DNA of 64,000 nucleotides, from positions 1,054,001 to 1,118,000 of the forward strand of contig CP152425.1 of NCBI GenBank assembly GCA_038960095.1, given 5' to 3'. Source of the stretch: Symbiodolus clandestinus (GTDB lineage: Bacteria > Pseudomonadota > Gammaproteobacteria > Enterobacterales > G038960095). This document shows, in pieces, positions 7,892-16,307 of this stretch (within the stretch, counting starts at the first letter, position 1; the number at the start of each line of letters is the position of its first letter). The notes beneath the pieces were generated by a model. The model saw only the letters and a program-made list of their open reading frames with translations. It was not told the DNA's origin and searched no databases. The translations under genes and the position numbers were made by a program.

Positions 7892-9811
7892 ATGAATGAT
7901 AAGGCAATTATAAAAGATTTCCAAGTGGACGGCATACTGGCACAGATGCTACCTCATTTTTCCCCTCGCACTTCGCAAATCGAAATGGCTGCTCTGGTCC
8001 AGAAAACCATTCGACAACGGTGTCAGTTGGTCGTTGAAGCGGGTACGGGGACTGGGAAGACTTTTGCCTACCTGGTACCCGCTATCCGTTCTGGACGCAA
8101 GTTAATGATTTCAACGGCCTCTAAGGCGTTGCAAACCCAACTATTCCATCGAGATTTACCTTTAATCCAGCAAGCATTGCAGAGCACAAGTCAAATGGTG
8201 ATGTTAAAGGGGCGGCAAAATTATCTTTGTAAGCAGCGCTTAGAACAGCATAGCCAGGCCGGGATGGGTTTTGAACAGTCGGTAGCGCTTGATCTCGCTC
8301 ACTTATCTGATTGGGTGATACAGACTGTATCGGGCGATATCAGTGATTGTTCTGTGGTCCCAGAGAGCAGTGCTGTTTGGCCATTAGTCACCAGCAGTGA
8401 GGAGAACTGTTTGGGGCAAACCTGTCCTCATTATCAGAGCTGCTTTGTCATCAAAGCGCGACAGCAGGCTGCTGAGGCGGATCTGGTGGTTATCAATCAC
8501 CATCTATTTTTTGCCGATCAACAGTTACACGCAGCGCATCATGCTGGTTTATTGACACGGGCAGAAGTATTGATTTTCGATGAAGCGCATACTTTACCGG
8601 AAATTGCTGCAGCGTCAGCCAGTGATTCCCTGAATAGCCAGCAGTTAGTTGCTCTATTTCAAGATTTACGACTAGCACTGGGGGACGCCGGTAGAGATGG
8701 GGAAGTGTTATGGGCAGCGACTGCTAAATTGTCTGCGAGTGTGCAGCAGCTGCAGCAGGGATTAAGCGGCGTGGGTCGGCACCGAGCCAATTGGCAACAG
8801 GCATGGCAAAAACCGTTAGTTCGCCAAAGCGTTGACCAACTGCAGCAGCAGCTGGAGAATGCTCAACAACAGCTTGCCGTGCTAACAGCATCGCAACGCG
8901 ATCCCACCTTGAATAACCTGTTACTGCGTGTTGACCAATATCAGGCAACGCTACAGCAGCTACAACCAACTGCTACCAATGAATACGGTTATTGGTATCA
9001 AGCAACCTCTAAGCACTTTACTCTGGTGCGGACTCCGTTTTCTATTGCCAATTTTTTCCAAAAGCTATTGCAAGAGCGCCGATCTGCCTGGATTTTTACC
9101 TCAGCAACCCTGTCAGTCGATCAAAAGCTAGACCATTTTTGTCAACGGATGGGTTTAACTCAGCCTCGTTTGAAAATTCTTCCGAGCCCCTTTGATTATC
9201 AACGGCAAGCGATACTCTACGTTCCCCGCTATCTGCCGAAACCTCAGCATTCCCAAGGTGCACAGCAGCTAGTCCGCCAACTACAACCATTGCTAAGTCA
9301 GAATCCCGGGGGATGTTTGCTATTGTGTACCGCTTACCATCGGTTACATGAGTTAGTACAGGCTCTTCGTCAGTCTGTGGAACGATTGGTTTTAGTGCAG
9401 GGCGAGCAGAGTAAAGCGGAGTTACTAAGCCAGTTGATGCGATCTGGCAATGCCATCCTAGTGGCTACCTACAGTTTTTGGCAAGGGATTGATATTCCTG
9501 GATCCGCGCTTTCTTGCGTGATCATTGATCGTCTGCCATTTGCTCATCCGGATGATCCTTTATTGCAGACCCGCTGCGCCCACTCTCGTGCTCAAGGAGG
9601 TGATCCTTTTCGAGATCACCAGATCCCTGAAGCCATTATCACCTTAAAACAGGGGGTCGGTCGATTAATTCGTACTGCACACGATCGGGGTATTGTGGTT
9701 ATCTGTGATGATCGCATTGTGGCACGTTCTTATGGTAGCCTATTTTTAAATAGCTTACCCAAGCTGCCTCGTACTCGAGATTGGCAACAAGCCATTCAAG
9801 TTTGGTCCTAA
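7892..9811 (+). CDS. yoaA: DinG/XPD-family Fe-S helicase YoaA
   Basis: Superfamily 2 DNA helicase of 639 residues, close to E. coli YoaA. The Walker A motif is EAGTGTGKTFAYL near residue 50. Four cysteines (KGRQNYLCKQ, then ENCLGQTCPHYQSC) form the expected Fe-S cluster site, and the Walker B box DEAH is in IFDEAHTLPE. C-terminal motifs V-VI include QGIDIPG and QGVGRLIR. In E. coli YoaA works with the clamp-loader subunit chi on stalled forks and in tolerance of chain terminators. Its Fe-S requirement ties it to the isc operon in this window. Its TAA abuts the next frame, so it is translationally close to tsaB, as in E. coli. Confidence 0.92.
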   Translation: MNDKAIIKDFQVDGILAQMLPHFSPRTSQIEMAALVQKTIRQRCQLVVEAGTGTGKTFAYLVPAIRSGRKLMISTASKALQTQLFHRDLPLIQQALQSTSQMVMLKGRQNYLCKQRLEQHSQAGMGFEQSVALDLAHLSDWVIQTVSGDISDCSVVPESSAVWPLVTSSEENCLGQTCPHYQSCFVIKARQQAAEADLVVINHHLFFADQQLHAAHHAGLLTRAEVLIFDEAHTLPEIAAASASDSLNSQQLVALFQDLRLALGDAGRDGEVLWAATAKLSASVQQLQQGLSGVGRHRANWQQAWQKPLVRQSVDQLQQQLENAQQQLAVLTASQRDPTLNNLLLRVDQYQATLQQLQPTATNEYGYWYQATSKHFTLVRTPFSIANFFQKLLQERRSAWIFTSATLSVDQKLDHFCQRMGLTQPRLKILPSPFDYQRQAILYVPRYLPKPQHSQGAQQLVRQLQPLLSQNPGGCLLLCTAYHRLHELVQALRQSVERLVLVQGEQSKAELLSQLMRSGNAILVATYSFWQGIDIPGSALSCVIIDRLPFAHPDDPLLQTRCAHSRAQGGDPFRDHQIPEAIITLKQGVGRLIRTAHDRGIVVICDDRIVARSYGSLFLNSLPKLPRTRDWQQAIQVWS

Positions 9812-9835
9812 ATGAATACTCAATGGCAGAAAATA

Positions 9836-10534
9836 ATGGCCACTCAGATATTAGCATTAGATTGCGCTACCGAAAGCTGTTCCGTAGCCTTGTGGCTAGA
9901 TGGCAAGATTGAGAGTCGTTATCAGCTGGCCCCTCAGCAGCAGCGAAACTACCTATTACCCATGGTCTCGCAGCTACTCGCTGAAGCAGGATTAACCCTA
10001 AATGCCCTGGACGCTTTAGCGGTTACCCGCGGCCCCGGCAGTTTTACTGGGGTGCGTTTGGGGTTAGGGGTGGTGCAGGGATTAGCATTCGGTGTTGATC
10101 GACCGGTTATTTCGATATCCACCTTAGAGGTGTTGGCGCAAGGAGCTTACCGGCTCACTGGAGCAACTTCAGTAATCGCCGCTTTAGATGCTCGGCTGCA
10201 GCAGATCTATTGGGGAGCCTATCGTCGATTAGAGGAGCGCTGGCAATTAATTGCCCCAGAAGCCCTATTGACTGCTGCCCAGGCCGCTGATTTTTTGGCA
10301 CACTATCGCGACTCCTGGGCACCAGTCGGCAGCGGTTGGTCGTTGGAGCCTCAGTTGGTTAGCGCGATCTCTTCGTCAGCTGTTGGTGAAGTGATGTTAC
10401 ACTGTCCCCAAGCTCAAGATCTACTACCCTTAGCAGCGGCTGCCTGGGAGCGAGGCGAAGGGGTACCGGCAGCGCAAGTTGCGCCCTGTTATTTACGCCA
10501 TCAAGTGGCCTTTAAGCCTAATCTAGTAAAATAA
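9836..10534 (+). CDS. tsaB: tRNA t6A synthesis protein TsaB
   Basis: ASKHA-fold partner of TsaD in making N6-threonylcarbamoyladenosine at tRNA position 37. The start chosen is the ATG at 9836, giving MATQILALDCATESCSVALW, which aligns with the family N-terminus. An upstream in-frame ATG at 9812 directly after the yoaA stop would add eight residues. Length is 232 residues, as expected. The conserved RGPGSFTGVRLGLG segment follows near residue 67. TsaB is the scaffold that brings TsaD and TsaE together and has no metal site of its own. The gene follows yoaA as in E. coli and is convergent with crr. Confidence 0.93.
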   Translation: MATQILALDCATESCSVALWLDGKIESRYQLAPQQQRNYLLPMVSQLLAEAGLTLNALDALAVTRGPGSFTGVRLGLGVVQGLAFGVDRPVISISTLEVLAQGAYRLTGATSVIAALDARLQQIYWGAYRRLEERWQLIAPEALLTAAQAADFLAHYRDSWAPVGSGWSLEPQLVSAISSSAVGEVMLHCPQAQDLLPLAAAAWERGEGVPAAQVAPCYLRHQVAFKPNLVK

Positions 10535-10591
10535 CGGCTATCGACTATCCGTTCTCTTATGGGCGGTACTATCATTTCAAAAAGCTCTTAG

Positions 10592-11107
10592 TTAGTACCT
10601 GAACTGCATAATCACACTTTCTCCAGCTATGGCAGTGCCAGTCTGCTTAGTTAAATAACGGATTATATCCCTATTGGCAATAACAACGGGTGTGATAGTT
10701 GATTGAATGGTCGCTTGCAAAAAGGGGAGATCAAAGTGGATGATGGGATCACCTCGCTTAACGAATTGGGTTTCCTGTGCCAAACGTTGAAAGCCTTGGC
10801 CCCTGAGTTGAACCGTGTCAATTCCAAAGTGTACCAGCAGTTCCAATCCATCAGCAGTGACTAGAGAAAAAGCATGGTGAGTAGGAAAGATTTTACGAAG
10901 GATACCATCGACAGGAGCGACCAAAGTATCTCCGTACGATGGCTGGATAGCAACGCCATCTCCCACAATTTTTTCAGAAAATATTTTATCTGGAACCGCT
11001 TCTAGATCAAGCAGCTCACCAGACAGAGGAGCGTAAATCGGTAGCAGATCTCTGAAGCCGTTTAATTGCAAGAGACGTTGCTTAACTTTTTGAAGTAACC
11101 CCGGCAT
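10592..11107 (-). CDS. crr: Glucose-specific PTS enzyme IIA (Crr)
   Basis: Cytosolic phosphocarrier of 171 residues. The phosphorylated histidine lies in LLVHFGIDTVQL, with its partner His in PTHHAFSL. The start is supported by GGAGG in front of the ATG. In enteric bacteria IIA-Glc receives phosphate from HPr, passes it to sugar permeases, and in its two states controls adenylate cyclase and inducer exclusion. Here it stands alone: ptsH and ptsI, normally directly upstream, are absent, and the next gene on that side is zipA. The N-terminal 20 residues differ from E. coli but the core domain is complete. It may work with PTS genes elsewhere or keep only a regulatory role. Confidence 0.93.
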   Translation of the reverse strand: MPGLLQKVKQRLLQLNGFRDLLPIYAPLSGELLDLEAVPDKIFSEKIVGDGVAIQPSYGDTLVAPVDGILRKIFPTHHAFSLVTADGLELLVHFGIDTVQLRGQGFQRLAQETQFVKRGDPIIHFDLPFLQATIQSTITPVVIANRDIIRYLTKQTGTAIAGESVIMQFRY

Positions 11108-11582
11108 CTTATTCCTCCGTTAATCAGTTTAGTCACTTGTCTTTACAATTAATTTAAATTATTAGTTAATGTAACAGTTTCTCTTGTATTAATTGAATTT
11201 TTAACTATATATTTATAACTACCCAATATATTAACATTAATTTTTTACTACCAACAGTGATTAATAATAAAAGGTATATCATTGGTAACGTTTAGGAAAT
11301 ATCCTGGTAAACCGGTGAAACAGATACACTTAGCCTTTTGCTAGGGTGTATCCTCTAAATAGACTTTGATGACAGTCGCGCCTAACATGCTTTGAGTCAG
11401 TATAGGTTCTACAAAAAGTCATCATGAGTTAGGGAAAGTGATGGCACCATAGGCTATCCTAGTTATCTAGAGGATTAAAAATTGTGGTAGCGATCCGCAA
11501 ACGATGCCGTATTATTTAGCAAGCATACGAGGTAAATGAGGTAGAAAATGCATGGTTTTACCTTAGAAATCCTTGCGGTAAG
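11108..11582. other. Gap between crr and zipA, probable deletion scar
   Basis: In E. coli the interval crr to zipA holds ptsI, ptsH, cysK and cysZ. Here 475 bases with no supported reading frame remain. The crr-proximal half (11140-11260) is very AT-rich and probably holds the crr promoter. The zipA-proximal half has more balanced composition and no recognisable remnant. Confidence 0.5.
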
Positions 11583-12356
11583 GTGGGCGTGATGGACGGT
11601 TTATTATGGCGCCACTGGTTAAGAGGGAGTGGCCGGTGGTTTAGGCAGATTTTCCTGCTAGGGCTCAAAAAATTACAACATTTTTGGCAATACGGGGCAG
11701 CTGTATTGGGTAGCAATAGAATTCATGAAGATCAGAACCCACAGGAGGTACACCGGTTTCAGGAGCCCACTTTAGCACCCTTACGGCAAGAACCAGAGAG
11801 GTTATCCAGCGCTGGTATTGCTACCGCGCTCAGCCAGGCTGACGAGGAACTGAAAGTTTTTACAATAGCGACGAATCGAGGAGAAGAAAAGCGCAGTGAA
11901 GCAGACAGCTGCACTTTGGCAGAGGATCCTCTGATTATCCTCTATGTGGTAGCCCACCAGCAGGATCGTCTCTATGGTGAGCCATTATTACGCAGTCTAT
12001 TGCAACTGGGCTTTCGTTACGGAGAACACTCGATTTTTCATCACCATCTCAATCCGTTAGGCAGTGGACCTATTTTATTTAGCGTCGTTAACATGGTAAA
12101 TCCAGGAAGCTTTAACCCGAATACCATGCATGAATTTACAACACCTGGTGTTGCTTTTTACATGACAATTCCTGCTTACGGTGATACGGTACAAAACTTT
12201 AAGCTAATGCTTCAGGCAGCCCAACGATTAGCTGACGATATCAGTGGGGTCGTGCTCGATGACCAGCGTCATCTGCTAACCTTAGAGCAGAGCGAGGCCT
12301 ACAAAGCTCGTATCCGTCAATTATTGACTCAGGATGCTGCTGCCGCCCCTTCATAA
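11583..12356 (+). CDS. zipA: Cell division protein ZipA, atypical N-terminus
   Basis: The C-terminal FtsZ-binding domain is clear from about residue 115 (DPLIILYVVA, LQLGFRYGEHSIFHHH, FSVVNMVNPGSFNP, TPGVAFYMTIPAYG). In the family this domain binds the FtsZ tail, and an N-terminal transmembrane helix ties it to the inner membrane. Here the first 60 residues are basic and only weakly hydrophobic (RQIFLLGLKKLQHF, YGAAVLG), and no strong membrane helix is visible. The frame is open upstream to a TAG at 11517 but offers no hydrophobic segment there either. The start is GTG 11583 or ATG 11592. The linker is shorter than in E. coli (257 residues against about 328). ligA follows, as in E. coli. Confidence 0.85.
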   Translation: MGVMDGLLWRHWLRGSGRWFRQIFLLGLKKLQHFWQYGAAVLGSNRIHEDQNPQEVHRFQEPTLAPLRQEPERLSSAGIATALSQADEELKVFTIATNRGEEKRSEADSCTLAEDPLIILYVVAHQQDRLYGEPLLRSLLQLGFRYGEHSIFHHHLNPLGSGPILFSVVNMVNPGSFNPNTMHEFTTPGVAFYMTIPAYGDTVQNFKLMLQAAQRLADDISGVVLDDQRHLLTLEQSEAYKARIRQLLTQDAAAAPS

Positions 12357-12410
12357 TTTTTGAGTGGGTGGTTGAACTGGCTTAAATCACCCTCACAGGT
12401 TTTATCAACC

Positions 12411-14426
12411 ATGACTGATCCCGCACAAAAAATAGCTCAACTTCGGCAGAAGTTACAACGGGCGGCTTATGAGTATTACGGACTAGATGCTCCAACTTTG
12501 CCTGACGCTGAATATGATCGGTTGTTGGTTGAATTGCAGCACCTAGAGCATACCTTTCCTCACCTAATTACCCCAGATTCGCCGACTCAGCGGGTTGGGG
12601 GAAAGCCTCTGGCAGAATTTACCAGCGTGTCACATACCATTCCAATGCTCTCCTTAGACAATTTATTCACAGAAGCAGAATGTTTAGCTTTTTTGCAACG
12701 GCTGCAAAATGGTTTAGCATTATCTGAACCCCTAGCAATTTGTGGAGAGTTAAAATTAGACGGGGTAGCCATTAGTTTACGTTATGAAACTGGTGTCCTA
12801 GTACAAGCAGCCACTCGAGGAGATGGTTTTACTGGAGAGGACGTAACTCATAACGTGCGAACTATTCGTAGTATTCCTTTACGGCTACAGGGAGTGGATA
12901 TTCCAGAGATACTAGAGGTACGAGGTGAAGTGTTTATCCGCGAAAGAGATTTCGCAAAACTCAATGAGCAGGCGCGACAGTGCGGAGATAAATTATTTGC
13001 TAATCCGCGAAACGCAGCGGCTGGATCACTGCGTCAATTAGATCCAGGGGTAGCTGCTCAAAGACCGCTCAGCTTTTTAGCTTATGGATTTGGCGTGGTT
13101 AGCAGAGGCCAGCTGCCTAACAGTCAATGGGCCTGTTTACAGCAATTTAAACGCTGGGGCTTGCCGGTAAGCGAGTTCAGCCAGTTACTGCAAAGCAAAG
13201 AGGCCATAGAGCACTATTATCAGAAAATTGAGCAGCAGCGATTTCAATTAGGTTTTGCCATTGATGGTATCGTACTAAAGATTGATGATATCCGTTACCA
13301 ACAGCAGTTGGGGAGTCGTGCCCGTTCCCCTCGTTGGGCAGCTGCGCGTAAATTCGCGGCGCAAGAGGAGCTGACACTGTTACACGATGTCCAGTTTCAG
13401 GTGGGTCGTACCGGTGTTATCACTCCGGTGGCGCAGTTGGAACCGGTCATGGTTGCCGGTGTTTGCATCCGTCAAGCCACCTTGCATAATGCCGATGAGC
13501 TGCAGCGGTTGCAGCTTCATTACGGGGATACAGTCATTGTACGGCGGGCTGGCGAAGTGATTCCACAGGTAGTGAGTGTTATCACTGAGCGTAGACCGGT
13601 TGATGCCCAACCGGTCTATTATCCAAAACAATGTCCAGCCTGCCATAGCAGTTTAGAGCGGTTACCGGGGAAAGCAGCGATTCGCTGTTGTGGTGGTTTG
13701 ATCTGCCCAGCACAGCGTAAAGAGGCGCTCAAACATTTGGCTTCACGTCGGGCTTTAGATATCGATGGCTTGGGTGAACAGCTGATTGAGCAGTTAGTCG
13801 ATCAGCAATTAGTTGGCTCAGCTGCTGATCTATTTCGGTTAACGATCGAAGATCTGTTGCCACTATCGCGAATGGGGCAGCGTTCAGCTAAAAAGCTAGT
13901 GGCGGCTTTACAGCGAGCTAAACAGACCACTTTAGCTCGTTTTCTATTTTCTTTAGGGATCCCGATGGTCGGTGAGCGTACAGCACAACACTTAGCCAAC
14001 CATTTTAAAAACTTGGACGCATTAATATCAGCAACCACTGAGCAGTTGACCACAGTGCCCGAGGTTGGCGGGGTAATTGCTGAGCACATTGAACATTTCT
14101 TTCAGGAATCTCACAATCAGCAGGTGATCCATGAATTGATTTCCTCAGCGATTGGCTTGCAGTGGCCCTCTCCTGAGTTGATTACGATTAACTCCCATCC
14201 CCTGCAAGGCAAACGCCTGGTGCTTACTGGCACTTTGCAGAGCTTGAGTCGACAGCAGGCACAAGGGAAACTATTGGCACTGGGGGCACAAGTGAGTAAC
14301 AGCCTATCACGTGCAACCGATTGGCTAGTTGTTGGCAACCTGCCAGGTAGCAAGTTAGTTAAAGCGCAGCAGCTAGGGGTATCCATCATGGATGAAGCGC
14401 AACTGCTTGATTGGCTGGCGCTGTAA
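12411..14426 (+). CDS. ligA: NAD+-dependent DNA ligase LigA
   Basis: DNA ligase of 671 residues, the E. coli length when the ATG at 12411 is used; a TTG at 12360 would add 17 residues without homology. The Ia domain is at the N-terminus (YYGLDAPTLPDAEYDRL). The adenylation lysine is in GELKLDGVAI near residue 115, and RGDGFTGEDVT and GEVFI follow. The OB fold, a Zn finger with CPACHS and a paired Cys pair (CCGGLICP), HhH repeats and a C-terminal BRCT domain (GKRLVLTGTL) are all present. It seals nicks in replication and repair. It lies immediately behind zipA and is followed by a hairpin terminator. Confidence 0.95.
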   Translation: MTDPAQKIAQLRQKLQRAAYEYYGLDAPTLPDAEYDRLLVELQHLEHTFPHLITPDSPTQRVGGKPLAEFTSVSHTIPMLSLDNLFTEAECLAFLQRLQNGLALSEPLAICGELKLDGVAISLRYETGVLVQAATRGDGFTGEDVTHNVRTIRSIPLRLQGVDIPEILEVRGEVFIRERDFAKLNEQARQCGDKLFANPRNAAAGSLRQLDPGVAAQRPLSFLAYGFGVVSRGQLPNSQWACLQQFKRWGLPVSEFSQLLQSKEAIEHYYQKIEQQRFQLGFAIDGIVLKIDDIRYQQQLGSRARSPRWAAARKFAAQEELTLLHDVQFQVGRTGVITPVAQLEPVMVAGVCIRQATLHNADELQRLQLHYGDTVIVRRAGEVIPQVVSVITERRPVDAQPVYYPKQCPACHSSLERLPGKAAIRCCGGLICPAQRKEALKHLASRRALDIDGLGEQLIEQLVDQQLVGSAADLFRLTIEDLLPLSRMGQRSAKKLVAALQRAKQTTLARFLFSLGIPMVGERTAQHLANHFKNLDALISATTEQLTTVPEVGGVIAEHIEHFFQESHNQQVIHELISSAIGLQWPSPELITINSHPLQGKRLVLTGTLQSLSRQQAQGKLLALGAQVSNSLSRATDWLVVGNLPGSKLVKAQQLGVSIMDEAQLLDWLAL

Positions 14427-14434
14427 CCACAAAA

Positions 14435-14476
14435 ATCCTAAAAGCTCCTTATCGGTAGCCAGGGAGCTTTCAGGAT
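14435..14476. terminator. Bidirectional hairpin terminator between ligA and the BON gene
   Basis: ATCCTAAAAGCTCC pairs with GGGAGCTTTCAGGAT across a 13-base loop. It sits between convergent ligA and the BON-domain gene, with an A-rich run before the left arm that would give a U-rich tail to transcripts from the minus strand. Confidence 0.6.
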
Positions 14477-14511
14477 CATTACGCGAAATAGCAATTATTA
14501 TTGCACTAGTA

Positions 14512-14787
14512 CTATTTTATTTGCAATAGGTTGTTTACCTTCTTGACATTTTTAACGGATAAAGCTAATTTCTCAGCCAGATTAATTTGCATGGGTTGAC
14601 TGACTATCCCCTTTAAACTCACTACTCCATCTTGAGTTTCCACTTGAATATTGAGTACTGATAAGTGACTATCGGCTATTAGCTTAGCCTTAACTTTAGC
14701 CGTAATGACTGTATCAGCCGCGTACTCGGTTATGCTCTCCCTTAAAGAAGGGCTATTTTTAGTCGGCTGTTTTCCTCGTACCATCAT
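14512..14787 (-). CDS. Single BON-domain protein, OsmY paralogue
   Basis: Protein of 91 residues made of one BON domain (about 25-91). It is nearly a copy of the second BON domain of the OsmY-like protein just upstream: both share EYxxDxxITxKVKAKLIAD near the start of the domain and end with (T/S)(I/V)KNVK(K/R)VNN. BON domains bind phospholipid and usually act in the periplasm. No signal peptide is visible here; the N-terminus is MMVRGKQPTKNSPSL. It may therefore be a partial tandem duplication that lost its export signal, or a cytosolic variant. The spacing to the OsmY-like gene (about 40 bases) suggests one transcript. Confidence 0.7.
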   Translation of the reverse strand: MMVRGKQPTKNSPSLRESITEYAADTVITAKVKAKLIADSHLSVLNIQVETQDGVVSLKGIVSQPMQINLAEKLALSVKNVKKVNNLLQIK

Positions 14788-14827
14788 AAAATCTCCTTAG
14801 AGTAGTGATGAGGGTTTTACTAACGGG

Positions 14828-15433
14828 CTATTTCTTTAGGCATAGCCGATTATTGACCCGTTTAACGTTTTTTATCGTTAATACTAAATCTTCAGCAATT
14901 TTAGTTTGTTCCCAAGTGTTAACAAAACCAGTTAGTGTTACTTCTCCTTTGCTAGTTTCGACAGTGATTTCAAAGGCTGATAACCGATTATCTGCAATGA
15001 GCTTAGCTTTTACTTTAGTGGTGATCATGGCATCGGAACCGTATTCGGAAAGAGATTGTGACTGCTCTTGTCCTCGAGTTGATAACGGTTTCCCCGTTAT
15101 CACTAAACAATTTTTAACAGAACGTACCCCTTTAATTCGGGAAATTTGCTTAGTGATGTAGTTAGATTGTGAAACTGAAGGAACTGTACCATTTAATTCC
15201 ACACAACCTTCAGAGGTTTTTACTGAAATAGAGAAATCCTTAGTATTTTTATCTTCATTCAATCTGTTTTTAACTTGCGCAGTAATTGCGGCATCATTAA
15301 CATACTCTGCCGTCGTAGTCAACATTGATGATGGCTTACGAGCAGAAGCTAGTGGTACCGCCAAAGCATCATTGATAACAACACCTAAATTGAGCATTAA
15401 AAGCGTCCAAAAGAGATATTTTCTTGTGTTCAT
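14828..15433 (-). CDS. osmY: OsmY-like periplasmic protein with two BON domains
   Basis: Protein of 201 residues, the same length as E. coli OsmY. A signal peptide (basic MNTRKYLF, then a hydrophobic core ending near ALAVPLASA) precedes two BON domains at about 45-115 and 135-201, each with the KVKxKL(I/N) and V(R/N)xVxN features. OsmY is an osmotically induced periplasmic protein that in E. coli acts as a chaperone for exported beta-barrel and other envelope proteins. That role would be useful beside the inverse-autotransporter found at 60,281-61,723, though this link is inference. A strong GGAGGAAAC site precedes the ATG. Confidence 0.82.
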   Translation of the reverse strand: MNTRKYLFWTLLMLNLGVVINDALAVPLASARKPSSMLTTTAEYVNDAAITAQVKNRLNEDKNTKDFSISVKTSEGCVELNGTVPSVSQSNYITKQISRIKGVRSVKNCLVITGKPLSTRGQEQSQSLSEYGSDAMITTKVKAKLIADNRLSAFEITVETSKGEVTLTGFVNTWEQTKIAEDLVLTIKNVKRVNNRLCLKK

Positions 15434-15909
15434 AAAAGTTTCCTCCTTCTATAATTAGGGTAATCATAACCCTACACCTATTGTTTATAGCAGAGATTAA
15501 AAGATCACGTGGAAATTAATCTAATGAATAAAATTATTTCGTAAGTAGATCATTTATAGTTAAGCTAGATTAACACAAAAAACACAACATTTTAGAGGTG
15601 GAAAAGAGGATCAACTATCGTTCGATTTCGAGGTTTTCACCCAACAGAATGGATGCCAGAAATGTCTAAGTGGAATGTGTTACTATGCCTCAACAGCACA
15701 AGCATTGATAACGCGTCGAAGGCATTTCACTGGGAAGTACGCTAAAATCCATGAACAGCACTCAATTATTGCTGATGACCTATTAATGCGACCATTTACT
15801 GTCGGATAGCTATGGAAAAACTGGCTGTTTAGGAGGTCGAACTTTTCTAGAAGTTTATACGGGAAGGAATGTTGTATTTATTGTGTGAATCCAGCTTGCC
15901 CTCCTACTT
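15434..15909. repeat. Non-coding gap with an IS-end-like repeat
   Basis: No intact gene is visible. The stretch about 15585-15690 (CAACATTTTAGAGGTGGAAA ... GGATGCCAGAAATG) is closely similar to 22290-22385 and more distantly to the IS21-like ends at 34545-34630 and, inverted, 27050-27125. The bases after it read as broken frames with no recognisable domain. This is a decayed insertion-sequence end, probably of the same IS21-like family. Confidence 0.5.
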
Positions 15910-16164
15910 TTATAGACAAGAATTATTAACTGCTTTTTTGAACCCAATCATCTTTTTGTTTGCGATACTTTTTTTCACGGCAGACCAGGCTACTTTATGT
16001 GCGGTAGTTTCTTGATCATCTGAAGTGCCCCTTTTTTCAGGATTCTGATATTGCTTCCACGCGTGGTTAAAAGCGGCCAGGTAAATTTTTTGCGCAGTTT
16101 GCGCAGGGTGAGGAAGAACCCCTTTAACGCTACTGGGCAGTTCGGTAAGAGTTCTATAAGGCAT
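15910..16164 (-). CDS. chaB: ChaB-family protein
   Basis: Small cytosolic protein of 84 residues when started at the ATG at 16162-16164, which gives MPYRTLTELPSSVKGVLP as in E. coli ChaB (76 residues). A longer frame to 16248 has no family similarity and is rejected. The ChaB core AxxAWxQYxxPEKR...ETAHKVAWSAVKK is present. ChaB is described as a regulator of the cation antiporter ChaA, but its biochemical function is poorly known. No chaA gene lies in this window. The C-terminus (KKMIGFKKAVNNSCL) is unlike that of E. coli. Confidence 0.85.
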   Translation of the reverse strand: MPYRTLTELPSSVKGVLPHPAQTAQKIYLAAFNHAWKQYQNPEKRGTSDDQETTAHKVAWSAVKKSIANKKMIGFKKAVNNSCL

Positions 16165-16307
16165 AGACACGCTCCTTAAATTAACGACTTTCCCTAGTAA
16201 CCATAGATTAAATATCTTTATTTTGACGTAAACCATCCATCTAAACACGTCTAGGCAGTGCTGAGGGAAATGGCCAAATAAAACCGAAATATGGTCAAGT
16301 TACTTTA

